Notes under the pieces: model-generated
Seen by the model: only the letters and a program-made list of their open reading frames with translations
Database searches by the model: none
Told to the model about the DNA's origin: nothing
Position numbers and translations under genes: made by a program
In this document: piece by piece, positions 26,324-35,162 of the stretch
How positions within the stretch are numbered: position 1 is the stretch's first letter
Layout: the number at the start of each line of letters is the position of its first letter
NCBI RefSeq assembly: GCF_024707525.1
Contig: NZ_CP062231.1
Span: forward strand, 3,720,001-3,784,000
Direction: 5' to 3'
DNA from: Rhizobium sp. TH2
GTDB lineage: Bacteria > Pseudomonadota > Alphaproteobacteria > Rhizobiales > Rhizobiaceae
Length of the DNA: 64,000 bases

Positions 26324-27733
26324 TTGGCCTTCGACGAAATGATCTGCGCGGATGGGAGTCCGCGCGAACCCTACAAGAAATACTTCGAATGGTTTCAAGC
26401 GCAGGATCCAGGGCACTTGCAGGCTAAAGCCCAGGATGCCGAAGGCATTTTCAGAAAGACGGGCATCACCTTCGCCGTCTACGGCCATGAAGACGCCGCC
26501 GAAAAGATCATTCCCTTCGACCTCATCCCCCGCATCATATCGGGTTCCGAATGGCGCAAGCTGGCGCTGGGTATCGAACAACGGGTGCTCGCCCTCAACG
26601 CTTTTCTCGAAGACATATATCACAAGCAGGAGATCATCCGCGCCGGCCGCGTTCCACGCGAATTGATCGAAAGGAACTCGGCCTTCCTGCCTGAGATGAT
26701 CGGCATGAAGCCGCCGGGCGGGGTCTACACCCACATTATCGGCACCGACATCGTGCGCACCGGCGAAGACCAGTTCTATGTGCTGGAGGACAATGCCCGC
26801 ACGCCATCCGGCGTCTCCTACATGCTGGAAGACCGCGAAACCATGATGCAGATGTTTCCGGAACTGTTCCAGAAGGTGCGGGTGCGCCCTGTCGAGGACT
26901 ATCCGACAAAGCTGCGCCAGAGCCTCGACATGCTGGCGCCTCCTGGCTGCAAGGGCAAGCCGCGCGTGGCGGTGCTGACACCAGGCATCTTCAACTCCGC
27001 CTTCTATGAACACGCCTTCCTCGCCGACCAGATGGGCGCTGAACTGGTGGAAGGCTCGGATCTTCGCGTCATCAACGGCAAGGTCTGCATGCGCACCACG
27101 CTCGGATACGAGCCGGTCGACGTGATCTACCGCCGGGTCGATGACGATTTCCTCGACCCCCTCACCTTCCGGCCGGATTCGGCGCTCGGCGTGGCAGGGA
27201 TCATGGATGTCTACCGCGCCGGCAATGTCACCATCGCCAATGCGCCCGGCACCGGAATTTCCGACGACAAGGCGATCTATTCCTACATGCCGGAGATCGT
27301 CGAATTCTACATGGGCCGCAAGGCGATCCTGGAAAACGTGCCGACCTGGCGGTGCTCCGAAGCCGATAGTCTCAACTACGTGCTCGACAATCTCGCCGAC
27401 CTCGTCGTCAAGGAAGTACACGGCTCCGGTGGCTACGGCATGCTGGTCGGCCCGACCGCGAGCAAGAAGGAAATCGCGTCCTTCGCCGAAAAGCTGCGCG
27501 CCAAGCCCGGCAACTACATCGCCCAGCCGACGCTGGCGCTTTCCACCGTGCCTATCATGGTCAAGAAGGGCATTGCGCCCCGGCATGTCGATCTTCGTCC
27601 CTACGTTCTGGTCTCCGACAAGGTGCATATCATTCCAGGCGGTCTGACCCGCGTGGCGCTGAAGGAGGGGTCGCTGGTGGTCAATTCCAGCCAGGGCGGC
27701 GGTACCAAGGACACCTGGGTGCTGGAGGACTGA
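26324..27733 (+). CDS. Circularly permuted ATP-grasp type 2 protein
   Basis: A 469-residue protein of the DUF404/DUF407 (CP_ATPgrasp) family. The typical start 'AFDEMICADGSPREPYKKYFEW' is followed by 'GVYTHIIGTDIVRTGEDQFYVLEDNARTPSGVSYMLEDRE' read in parts and 'VVKEVHGSGGYGMLVGP', which includes the ATP-binding Gly-rich loop. The family is thought to ligate a peptide-like bond, but the product is not known. TTG at 26324 is preferred because GGGGA lies 8 bases upstream and it matches the family's first residues. An ATG at 26309 has no ribosome binding site. It is the first gene of a three-gene operon. Confidence 0.88.
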   Translation: MAFDEMICADGSPREPYKKYFEWFQAQDPGHLQAKAQDAEGIFRKTGITFAVYGHEDAAEKIIPFDLIPRIISGSEWRKLALGIEQRVLALNAFLEDIYHKQEIIRAGRVPRELIERNSAFLPEMIGMKPPGGVYTHIIGTDIVRTGEDQFYVLEDNARTPSGVSYMLEDRETMMQMFPELFQKVRVRPVEDYPTKLRQSLDMLAPPGCKGKPRVAVLTPGIFNSAFYEHAFLADQMGAELVEGSDLRVINGKVCMRTTLGYEPVDVIYRRVDDDFLDPLTFRPDSALGVAGIMDVYRAGNVTIANAPGTGISDDKAIYSYMPEIVEFYMGRKAILENVPTWRCSEADSLNYVLDNLADLVVKEVHGSGGYGMLVGPTASKKEIASFAEKLRAKPGNYIAQPTLALSTVPIMVKKGIAPRHVDLRPYVLVSDKVHIIPGGLTRVALKEGSLVVNSSQGGGTKDTWVLED

Positions 27734-27735
27734 TC

Positions 27736-28677
27736 ATGCTCGGAAGAACAGCAAACGGACTATTCTGGATGTCGCGCTATCTCGAGCGCGCTGAAAATGT
27801 CGCCCGGCTCATCGATGCCGGGTTCCGCATGTCGCTGATCCGCCAGGCCAATGCCGAGGACGATTGGGGCGGCGTTCTCGAAAGCGCCGGCGTGCGCGAG
27901 GTCTATGGTGAAAAGTCCGACCGGGTGCTCGGCGCCGACGCGATCAATTTCCTGCTGCGCGACAAGAACAACCCGTCTTCCGTGATCAACTGCATGGAAA
28001 ATGGGCGCAACAATGCCCGCATGGTGCGCACGGCGCTGACCCGCGAGACCTGGGAAAGCATCAACGAAAGCTGGCTGCAGCTCAACCAGCTTCTGTCCAA
28101 GAAGGTGGCGCATGCGAACCTCCCCGACGTGATCGACGTCATCAAGCGGCGCATCGCGCTGATGCGCGGCATGTTCTCCGGCACCCAGCTGCGCGACGAG
28201 ATCCATAATTTCGCGATGCTCGGCGCCTTTGCCGAACGTGCCGACAACACGGCGCGTATCCTCGACGTCAAATATTACGTGCTGCTGCCGTCGCTGATGC
28301 ATGTCGGCGGCTCGATCGACAATTTCCACTGGCAGTCGATCCTGCGCTCGGTGTCGGCACACAAATCCTATTCATGGGTCTACGAGTCCGAATACAAGCC
28401 GGCCAACATTGCCCACTTCCTGATCCTCAACCGCCGCATGCCGCGTTCGCTCGCCTTCTGCTACGAAGCGATCAACAGCAATCTCGCCCATCTGGCACGC
28501 GACTATAAGGGCCAGGTGGCGGCGCACGAGACGGCGGCAAAAACCCGCAACATGCTGCTGACCGCTTCCATCGACCAGATCATGGAGACCGGGCTGCATG
28601 AATTCCTCGAGGATTTCATCCTGTCGAACGACAAGCTCGCCACCGAGATCAACGAAGGCTACCGCTTTTATAAATGA
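27736..28677 (+). CDS. Alpha-E domain protein (DUF403)
   Basis: A 313-residue, largely helical alpha-E (DUF403) protein. It begins 'MLGRTANGLFWMSRYLERAENVARLIDAGFRM', the family's signature opening, and contains 'FAERADNTARILDVKYYVLLP' in the centre. It starts two bases after the ATP-grasp stop, so translation is coupled. The biochemical function of alpha-E domains is unknown. It is consistently found with the circularly permuted ATP-grasp and a transglutaminase-like protein, suggesting a joint peptide-modifying or tagging pathway. Confidence 0.92.
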   Translation: MLGRTANGLFWMSRYLERAENVARLIDAGFRMSLIRQANAEDDWGGVLESAGVREVYGEKSDRVLGADAINFLLRDKNNPSSVINCMENGRNNARMVRTALTRETWESINESWLQLNQLLSKKVAHANLPDVIDVIKRRIALMRGMFSGTQLRDEIHNFAMLGAFAERADNTARILDVKYYVLLPSLMHVGGSIDNFHWQSILRSVSAHKSYSWVYESEYKPANIAHFLILNRRMPRSLAFCYEAINSNLAHLARDYKGQVAAHETAAKTRNMLLTASIDQIMETGLHEFLEDFILSNDKLATEINEGYRFYK

Positions 28678-28695
28678 TAAAAATGAGTTGAGACC

Positions 28696-29487
28696 ATGCG
28701 CCTGAAGATCAGCCACATGACGGAATACACCTATGCCGAGCCCGTCGAATTCGCGCTCCAGCGATTGCGGCTGACGCCGCAGGATGGGCCGGGCCAGCAT
28801 GTGCTGAACTGGCAGACATCGGTGACCGGTGCCGGCCGCGAGGCCGTCTATCTCGACCATTTCGGCAATCGCGTCGAACTGGTCAGCGTCAACGACGGCG
28901 CATCGTCGATCAGCGTCATGGCGATGGGCGAGGTCGAGACCGAGGAACGCAACGGCGTGTTCGGCCCGCATATCGGCTATGTGCCGCTCTGGCTCTTCCG
29001 CCGCGAGACGGCATTGACCAAGCCGGGCAAGCTGGTGCGGGAATTGGTCAAATCAGTCGACGGCGACGGCGAGCTGGCCAAGATGCACGCCCTCATGGCG
29101 GCGATCACCGAGGCGGTCGAGTACAAGAAAGACGTGACCGGTCCCGAGACGACGGCCGAGCAGGCGCTCGAACTCAAGGCCGGCGTCTGCCAGGATCACG
29201 CCCACATCTTCATCTCGGCCGCCCGGCTGATGGGCCTGCCCGCGCGCTATGTCTCCGGCTACATGCTCGATGAAAGCGCGATGGATGCCGCAAGCCATGC
29301 CTGGGCCGAAGCCCATGTGCCGGGCCTCGGCTGGGTAGGGTTCGACCCCGCCAACTTGATCTGCCCCGATGAGCGCTATGTCCGCATCGCCTCCGGCCTC
29401 GACTACGCCGATACCGCGCCGGTTTCGGGAATGATCGTCGGAAGTTCGCCGGAGATGATTGCGGTGACGGTGAGTGTGGAGCAGTAG
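28696..29487 (+). CDS. Transglutaminase-like cysteine protease-fold protein
   Basis: A 263-residue bacterial transglutaminase-like protein. It has an N-terminal beta domain ('MRLKISHMTEYTYAEPVEFA', a Bact_transglu_N start) and a catalytic core with the triad Cys in 'LKAGVCQDHAHIF', His in 'SHAWAEAHVPGLGW' and Asp in 'GFDPAN'. It is the third gene after ATP-grasp and alpha-E with an 18-bp gap. It may hydrolyse or form isopeptide-like bonds made by the ATP-grasp enzyme, but this is inference. It ends one base before the stop of the convergent malic enzyme gene. Confidence 0.92.
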   Translation: MRLKISHMTEYTYAEPVEFALQRLRLTPQDGPGQHVLNWQTSVTGAGREAVYLDHFGNRVELVSVNDGASSISVMAMGEVETEERNGVFGPHIGYVPLWLFRRETALTKPGKLVRELVKSVDGDGELAKMHALMAAITEAVEYKKDVTGPETTAEQALELKAGVCQDHAHIFISAARLMGLPARYVSGYMLDESAMDAASHAWAEAHVPGLGWVGFDPANLICPDERYVRIASGLDYADTAPVSGMIVGSSPEMIAVTVSVEQ

Positions 29488-29488
29488 C

Positions 29489-31816
29489 TCAACGCGTCGC
29501 CGCTCCGTCCATAACTCCCGACGTCGATGCCTCCACCACCGCCAGTGCCGCCATGTTCACCACGCCGCGCGAAGTCACCGACGGCGACAGGATGTGGGCG
29601 GGCTGGGCAGCACCCAGCAGGATCGGGCCGACATGCAGCGCGTCCGTCATCGAGCGCACGATGCCGAGCGAGATGTTCGCGGCATCGAGGCTGGGAAATA
29701 CCAGCAGGTTCGCTTCCCCGGCGAGCGTCGAATTGGGCAGCGCCCGCTTGCGCAGCATTTCATTGAGCGCGGAGCCACCCTGCATTTCACCATCGATCTC
29801 GAGGTTGGGCTTGCTCGCGCGGACGAGGGCCAGTGCATCGCGCATCTTCCGTCCGCTTTCGGAATCGCGCGAGCCGAAGTTCGAATGGGCGAGCAGCGCC
29901 ACCTTGGGTTCGATGTCGAAGCGGCGCATCTCCTCGGCGGCGAGCATCGTCATCTCGGCGATCTCGGCGGCGGTCGGATTGTCGGTCACGAATGTGTCGG
30001 CGAGGAAGATCGCGCCCCTTTGCGAAATCAACAGGCTCAGGCCTGAGAACGCACAGACGCCGGGCCGTTTGCCGATGATCTGGCCGACGTCACGCAAATG
30101 CCGGTCGTACTGGCCCTCGACCCCGCAGATCAGCGCATCGGCATCGCCACGCTTGACCGCAAGCGCACCAATCACCGTGGCATTGGTGCGCACGACGGTG
30201 CGCGCCGCTTCCGGATTGACGCCCTGGCGACCGGCGAGCTGAAAATAGAGGTCGGCATATTCGCGGAAGCGCGGGTCGGCTTCGGGATTGACGATCTCGA
30301 AGTCTTCCTCCGGCCGGATCCGCAATCCGTAGCGTTTGAGGCGCGTCTCGATCACCTGCGGCCGGCCGATCAGAATGGCGCGGCCGATATCCTCTTCCTT
30401 GAGCACCTGGGCTGCGCGCAGCACGCGTTCGTCCTCGCCCTCGGCGAAGATCACCCGCTTGCTCCGCGCCGCCTTGGCGGCGGCGAAGACCGGCTTCATG
30501 ATGAAGCCCGACCGGAAGACGAAACGGTTGAGCCGGTCGAAATAGGCATCGTAATCGGCGATCGGACGCGACGCGATGCCGCTTTCCTCCGCAGCCCGCG
30601 CGACGGCGGGCGCGATGCGGAGGATCAGCCGCTGGTCGAAGGGCGACGGGATGAGATAATCAGGTCCGAAGATCGGCGTTTCCCCGCCGATCGCCTTGGC
30701 CGCAACCTCGTTGACTTCCTCGCGCGCCAATGCCGCGATCGCCTTGACCGCCGCCATCTTCATCTGTTCGTTGATCTCGCGCGCGCCGCAATCGAGCGCA
30801 CCCCGGAAGATATAGGGAAAGCAGAGGACATTGTTGACCTGGTTGGGAAAATCCGACCGGCCGGTGCAGATCATCGCATCGGGACGGACGGCACGCGCCA
30901 ACTCAGGCATGATCTCGGGCGTCGGGTTGGCGAGCGCCATGATCAGCGGCTTCTCGGCCATCGATTCCAGGAGTTCCGGCTTGAGCACGCCGGCCGCCGA
31001 CAGGCCGAGAAACACATCGGCGCCACCGATAGAATCGGCCAGCACCCGCTTGTCGCTCGGCTGCGCATAGACATCCTTCCACGGATCCATCAGCACCGGC
31101 CGGCCGACATAGACGAGGCCTTCGAGGTCGTGAACCCAGATATTCTCGCGCTTGGCGCCGAGCTCGACGAGAAGATTGAGGCAAGCGAGCGCCGCGGCAC
31201 CCGCGCCCGATGCCACGATCTTGACGTTGGAGAGCGTCTTGCCGGCCAGTTCGAGCCCGTTGAGGATCGCGGCGGCGACAATGATCGCGGTGCCATGCTG
31301 GTCGTCGTGGAAGACGGGGATGTTCATCTTCTCGCGGAGCTGTCGCTCGACCTCAAAGCACTCCGGCGCCTTGATATCCTCGAGATTGATGCCGCCAAAT
31401 GTCGGCTCCAGCGCCGAGATCGTGTTGACCATGGCCTCAATGCCGGATGCGTCGATTTCGATGTCGAACACATCGATGCCGGCAAATTTCTTGAACAGGA
31501 CGGCCTTGCCCTCCATCACCGGCTTGGAGGCGAGCGGACCGATATTGCCGAGGCCGAGCACCGCGGTGCCATTGGAAACCACGCCGACGAGGTTGGCCCG
31601 CGACGTATATTCGGCGGCCATATCGGGGTTATCGCGAATGGCAAGGCAGGGTGCCGCCACGCCGGGCGAGTAGGCCAGCGCCAGGTCTCGCTGGTTGCCC
31701 AGCGGCTTTGTCGCCATGATTTCAAGTTTACCGGGCCTGGGATGACGGTGGTAGAATAGCGCCTGCTCGTCGAGATCCCCGCTCGCTGGCTCGGATTTCA
31801 CCTTGTCTTCATCCAT
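29489..31816 (-). CDS. maeB: Malic enzyme with phosphotransacetylase-like C-terminal domain
   Basis: A 775-residue two-part protein. Residues about 20-430 form the malic enzyme, with 'YSPGVAAPC', '[14 protein letters not shown]', '[13 protein letters not shown]', '[14 protein letters not shown]' and the Rossmann segment '[15 protein letters not shown]'. Residues about 450-775 resemble phosphate acetyltransferase ('[19 protein letters not shown]' read in part, 'ITLGIVRSM'-like end), usually non-catalytic and regulatory. It converts malate to pyruvate with NAD(P)H. Rhizobia have two such enzymes (dme, NAD; tme, NADP), and I cannot assign which. It is monocistronic and converges with the transglutaminase gene. 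Confidence 0.95.
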   Translation of the reverse strand: MDEDKVKSEPASGDLDEQALFYHRHPRPGKLEIMATKPLGNQRDLALAYSPGVAAPCLAIRDNPDMAAEYTSRANLVGVVSNGTAVLGLGNIGPLASKPVMEGKAVLFKKFAGIDVFDIEIDASGIEAMVNTISALEPTFGGINLEDIKAPECFEVERQLREKMNIPVFHDDQHGTAIIVAAAILNGLELAGKTLSNVKIVASGAGAAALACLNLLVELGAKRENIWVHDLEGLVYVGRPVLMDPWKDVYAQPSDKRVLADSIGGADVFLGLSAAGVLKPELLESMAEKPLIMALANPTPEIMPELARAVRPDAMICTGRSDFPNQVNNVLCFPYIFRGALDCGAREINEQMKMAAVKAIAALAREEVNEVAAKAIGGETPIFGPDYLIPSPFDQRLILRIAPAVARAAEESGIASRPIADYDAYFDRLNRFVFRSGFIMKPVFAAAKAARSKRVIFAEGEDERVLRAAQVLKEEDIGRAILIGRPQVIETRLKRYGLRIRPEEDFEIVNPEADPRFREYADLYFQLAGRQGVNPEAARTVVRTNATVIGALAVKRGDADALICGVEGQYDRHLRDVGQIIGKRPGVCAFSGLSLLISQRGAIFLADTFVTDNPTAAEIAEMTMLAAEEMRRFDIEPKVALLAHSNFGSRDSESGRKMRDALALVRASKPNLEIDGEMQGGSALNEMLRKRALPNSTLAGEANLLVFPSLDAANISLGIVRSMTDALHVGPILLGAAQPAHILSPSVTSRGVVNMAALAVVEASTSGVMDGAATR

Positions 31817-32012
31817 GATCGACTCCCTGAATATCGGGCGTGAGGTTTAACCGATTTCTCGGCCAAATCCAGTTCGTTTATAATGATGGGCTCGCGTGGC
31901 TCCACGGTCTGCCAACTCCATGCCAGTCATGCGTGATCTCGGCTATTCATTCGCGTGGGATAACCATCAATGAAAGTCATTTGCCACCTCCGCCCGGCGC
32001 TTCTATCGGATA

Positions 32013-32822
32013 TTGACAGGTCCGAAATATCAGAGGAATGCGCCGATTTCAGAATTTCTGGATAGCCTGATTGTCGAAGCGCAGGCGCCGATGATGCTGT
32101 TCGCACTGACCGGGGCTTTCCTGGCCGGACTCGCGCGCGGCTTTTCCGGTTTCGGCAGCGGGCTGATTTTCATGCCGATCGCCTCGGCGGCACTTGGTCC
32201 ACGTGTCGCGGTGGCATCGCTGCTGGTGTTCGATTTTATCGTCGCCGGAGTGCCGCTGATCCGCAATTTCGCCAAGACCAGCGTTCTCGGCCTGTTGCCG
32301 ATCGCAATCGGCATCTCGATTTTCATTCCGCTCGGCGGCTGGGCGGCTGCCCATGGCGATCCCGTGACGATACGCTGGTGCCTGTCGGCAGTGGTATTTG
32401 CTTCGCTGGCGATGATCACCAGCGGCTTCAAATGGTATGGCACGGAGACACTGCCCATCGCCCTAGGACTCGGCGCGCTGTCGGGTTTTCTCGGCGGCAT
32501 GGCCGCGCTCTCCGGCATTGTCATCGTGATCTATTGGCTGGCGCGCGACATGGAGCCCAGCCAGATGCGCGCCAACATGTTCACGCTGCTCGCACTGACC
32601 GCTGTCGTGTCGGCAGTCACCTATGCCTTGAACGGCATGCTGACCGCGCATGTATTCCGCGTCGCGATATTGATGCTTGCGCCCTATATCGCTGGCACGT
32701 GGATCGGCTCTTCGGTGTTCCACCTGGCGTCCGCCCAGACGTTCCGCCGTATCGTCTATGTCATGATCTTCGTTTCGGGGGTCATGGGCCTGCCGTTGCT
32801 CGACTCGGCATTCGGCCGCTGA
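32013..32822 (+). CDS. TauE/SafE-family membrane exporter
   Basis: An inner-membrane protein of up to 269 residues with about seven or eight hydrophobic helices. It contains the family phrase 'FLAGLARGFSGFGSGLIFMPIASAALGPRVA' read in parts and the second repeat 'GFLGGMAALSGIVIVIYWLARDM'. TauE/SafE proteins export sulfite, sulfoacetate or related organosulfonates. The start is unsure: TTG at 32013 is the longest, and ATG at 32091 begins right at the first helix. CAGAGGA at 32031 would suit a start near 32046, where only ATT is in frame. It shares a likely bidirectional terminator with iolG. Confidence 0.82.
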   Translation: MTGPKYQRNAPISEFLDSLIVEAQAPMMLFALTGAFLAGLARGFSGFGSGLIFMPIASAALGPRVAVASLLVFDFIVAGVPLIRNFAKTSVLGLLPIAIGISIFIPLGGWAAAHGDPVTIRWCLSAVVFASLAMITSGFKWYGTETLPIALGLGALSGFLGGMAALSGIVIVIYWLARDMEPSQMRANMFTLLALTAVVSAVTYALNGMLTAHVFRVAILMLAPYIAGTWIGSSVFHLASAQTFRRIVYVMIFVSGVMGLPLLDSAFGR

Positions 32823-32832
32823 AATGAGAACG

Positions 32833-32850
32833 GGCGGCCGAAGCCGCCCA
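32833..32850. terminator. Hairpin between convergent exporter and inositol dehydrogenase genes
   Basis: GGGCGGC (32833-32839), a CGAA loop and GCCGCCC (32844-32850) form a 7-bp stem in the 52-bp gap between two convergent genes. On the minus strand the loop reads TTCG, a stable tetraloop. T-tracts are weak on both sides. Confidence 0.55.
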
Positions 32851-32874
32851 CTTTCGATGATCAAAGCTCGATTC

Positions 32875-33864
32875 TCAGAGCGTCACGCGTTTTCCCGTCG
32901 TAGCACTCTCCAGCGCTGCATCGGCCAATTGGAGGGCAATCAGCCCATCCGTGCCCGAGGGTCTGATCGCCGTGCCCTTCTCGATCGCCGAGATGAAGGA
33001 TGCGATCTCGTTGGCATAGGCTTCGGTATAGCGGGTCATGAAGAAATCATGCAGCGGCGGGCGGGTGTAGCCGTCGCCATTGGCGATCTCGATCGACACC
33101 GGGCGCTGGTTCTCGGCCGAGACGACGCCCTTCGAGCCGTGCACCTCGATGCGCTGATCATAGCCGTAGGTGGCACGGCGAGAGTTGGAAATGATTGCCT
33201 GCTTGCCGGACTTGGTCTCGAGGATGACGCTCACGGAATCGAAATCGCCCGCCTCGCCGATCTCGGGATCGACCAGCACGGCGGCATGGGCCGACACCGA
33301 AGCGACCTCTTCGCCGAGCAGGAAGCGCGCCATGTCGAAATCATGGATCGTCATGTCGCGGAAGATGCCGCCGGAGCGCTTGATGTAATCGACAGGCGGA
33401 GCGCCCGGGTCGCGCGACGTGATGGTGACCATCTCGACGTCACCGATCTTGCCCGCGTCGATCGCCGCGCGAACCGCCATGAAATGCGGATCGAAGCGGC
33501 GATTGAAGCCGACCATCAGCTTGGCGCCGGTTTCTTCCACCACCTTGAGGCAGGTTCTCACCCGCTCGGAATCGAGATCGATCGGCTTTTCACAGAAGAT
33601 CGCCTTGCCGGCACGGCTGAAGCGCTCGATGAGGTCGGCATGCGTATCGGTCGGCGTGCAGATCACGACGGCATCGATATCGTTGGCAGCCTCGATCTGG
33701 CTGATCGAGCGGACCTCGGCGCCATATTGCGCGGAAAGCGCATTGGCGGCATCCGCGAAGGCGTCGGCGACGGCCACGAGCTTCGCATCGGGATTGGCAC
33801 TGACAGCCTTCGCATGCACCTTGCCGATGCGTCCCGCACCGAGAACGCCAAATCTTACCGTCAT
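32875..33864 (-). CDS. iolG: Myo-inositol 2-dehydrogenase
   Basis: A 329-residue GFO/IDH/MocA-family NAD-dependent dehydrogenase. The Rossmann start 'VRFGVLGAGRIGKVHAKAV', the 'CEKPIDLD' segment with catalytic Lys, 'RFDPHFMAVRAAIDAGKIGDVEMV' read in parts and 'GGIFRDMTIHDFDMARFLLGE' with the active-site Asp and His match rhizobial IdhA/IolG. It oxidises myo-inositol to scyllo-inosose. The frame extends to 33903, but the ATG at 33864 has GGGAG upstream and begins the Rossmann strand. No other iol genes are here. Scyllo-inositol or another polyol substrate is possible. Confidence 0.85.
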   Translation of the reverse strand: MTVRFGVLGAGRIGKVHAKAVSANPDAKLVAVADAFADAANALSAQYGAEVRSISQIEAANDIDAVVICTPTDTHADLIERFSRAGKAIFCEKPIDLDSERVRTCLKVVEETGAKLMVGFNRRFDPHFMAVRAAIDAGKIGDVEMVTITSRDPGAPPVDYIKRSGGIFRDMTIHDFDMARFLLGEEVASVSAHAAVLVDPEIGEAGDFDSVSVILETKSGKQAIISNSRRATYGYDQRIEVHGSKGVVSAENQRPVSIEIANGDGYTRPPLHDFFMTRYTEAYANEIASFISAIEKGTAIRPSGTDGLIALQLADAALESATTGKRVTL

Positions 33865-34048
33865 CTTGCTCTCCCTAGAATTTGATTTGCGCTGGTCTAG
33901 CAAAACGGAACAACCGGATCAATCTCTCACTTTTGGAATATTCATTCTAACTTGTGGTTTTTGAATATGGTGTTTCATTCACGCCGCAGTGACTTGAACG
34001 CCGCCCATCAAAGTGTCATTGGCTGATATCGCAGCGTCAGGAGGATCG

Positions 34049-34357
34049 ATGACCGACAAGAAAAACAAGCAGCCCTTCTATCTCATCGATACGGACGCGG
34101 ATTTCTATCGTCCGCTCGGCGTGCGGCTGGCGATCTGCATATCGGTGGCGTGCTGGGCGGCAATCGAAATCTACAATGGCGACGGCTTCTGGGGCGTTCT
34201 TTCGGGTGCAGCGGCAGCCTATTGCGTCTATGCGCTTTTCCTGAGCTATAATCCCCCGCCCAAGGTTGAGGCGCCAGTCCGTCCCGCTGATGACGACGAA
34301 GAGGACGCTGAAACGGAAGCAGAAGCGCCGAAAGACGACGAACCGCCCAAGACCTAA
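34049..34357 (+). CDS. Small two-helix membrane protein, function unknown
   Basis: A 102-residue protein with CAGGAGG directly upstream of ATG 34049. A short charged N-terminus ending 'FYLIDTDADFYRPLGVRL' is followed by two hydrophobic segments (about residues 22-39 and 44-63) and a highly acidic, Pro/Glu/Asp-rich tail. I do not recognise a functional domain. It resembles uncharacterised small membrane proteins of rhizobia. Its stop overlaps, by 4 bp, the stop of the convergent gene encoding an HPD-containing protein. Confidence 0.75.
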   Translation: MTDKKNKQPFYLIDTDADFYRPLGVRLAICISVACWAAIEIYNGDGFWGVLSGAAAAYCVYALFLSYNPPPKVEAPVRPADDDEEDAETEAEAPKDDEPPKT

Positions 34358-34800
34358 CCAATCAGCGAAATTGCGTCGTCGATCAAGCGGTTGGCGATCG
34401 TCATGCGGATCGTTGCAGGACCGCGATAATCGGGATGCACCACATCGGGATGATTGTTGCGGGCGAACGAGCGGCGGCGTTCCCGCAGGTCGATATCCGA
34501 TTTGCAACTCGAGAGGTCGAGATCCTGGCTGATCTCCTCCTTCGATAGCCGGTCGAGCCATGCCGGCGGCTGCGGCGGCGCATCCACGGGAAAGACCGGC
34601 AGTCCTTCACCGTAATCGGAATAGAGATCGGCGAAATCACCGCGATCCGGCTCACCGCCGTCAGACAGGCCTGCAAGAAGGGTGGCGCCGAGGCCAGTCA
34701 TCCGCCGTGCGGGGCCTGCGTCTTCCTCTTCCTGCTCTTCCGGCTCCAGTCCGTCGAGCACGGTTTCGAACAGCGATTTTCCAAAGACCGGCATCGGCAT
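34354..34800 (-). CDS. Uncharacterised protein with a J-domain-like C-terminus
   Basis: A 148-residue protein. The first 80 residues are acidic and Gly/Pro-rich with no recognisable fold. The last 50 look like a degenerate J domain: a charged helix 'DLRERRRSFARNN', then the His-Pro-Asp tripeptide at residues 117-119, and a closing helix 'RMTIANRLIDDAISLI' in the place of J-domain helix III. HPD is the DnaK-stimulating signature, so a DnaK co-chaperone role is possible but unproven. A second HPD-like 'HPDY' follows at 122. ATG 34800 is preceded by GGAAAGG. The frame extends 8 codons upstream without support. Confidence 0.7.
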   Translation of the reverse strand: MPMPVFGKSLFETVLDGLEPEEQEEEDAGPARRMTGLGATLLAGLSDGGEPDRGDFADLYSDYGEGLPVFPVDAPPQPPAWLDRLSKEEISQDLDLSSCKSDIDLRERRRSFARNNHPDVVHPDYRGPATIRMTIANRLIDDAISLIG

Positions 34801-35162
34801 CCTTTCCTCGCGGGGAACCTGCATAGCGATCGGAACTGGTCCCGGCCATTCCTAGAGCTCACAGTCGATTCTATTGTAGTTTACCTACCGGAATCGGGGT
34901 CAGCAGGCCGCCAAACGCGGTTTTTCCTCGTCTCATTAACGATTTTTTTGAAAAGTATTACTTTTTGAAGATTCCATTTGACAGTCACCGGCATTTGAAT
35001 GCAGTTTGCCGACCGGCGCGTGGGAGGAAAACCTAGCTCGTTTGAGATCGTAACCGCATAAACCTTTGAAAAGGTGTGGGGTGCGCAATCGATGATCCTG
35101 ACGACCTCCGGTGCTGCCGGACAGGGGCCGCGCCGCTGACTACAACCTAGGGAGAGAACCTA
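34801..35162. promoter_or_regulatory. chvE upstream region with a 15-bp palindrome
   Basis: A 362-bp gene-free stretch, AT-richer than its surroundings between about 34,920 and 35,000. It contains the perfect palindrome AAAAGTA-T-TACTTTT (34951-34965), and 12 bp later a TTGACA hexamer (34978-34983) that could be a -35 box, although no convincing -10 box follows. GGGAGAGAA just before the chvE ATG is the ribosome binding site. In Agrobacterium chvE is activated by the divergent LysR gene gbpR; no such gene is next to it here. Confidence 0.5.

Noticed and set aside
30098..31759. A 553-codon open frame antisense to malic enzyme
   Set aside because: Low-complexity Arg/Asp/Gly-rich translation with no motif; shadow of maeB.
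34899..34928. Possible terminator with CCGC/GCGG followed by TTTTT upstream of chvE
   Set aside because: The stem is only four base pairs and no gene ends nearby in that direction.
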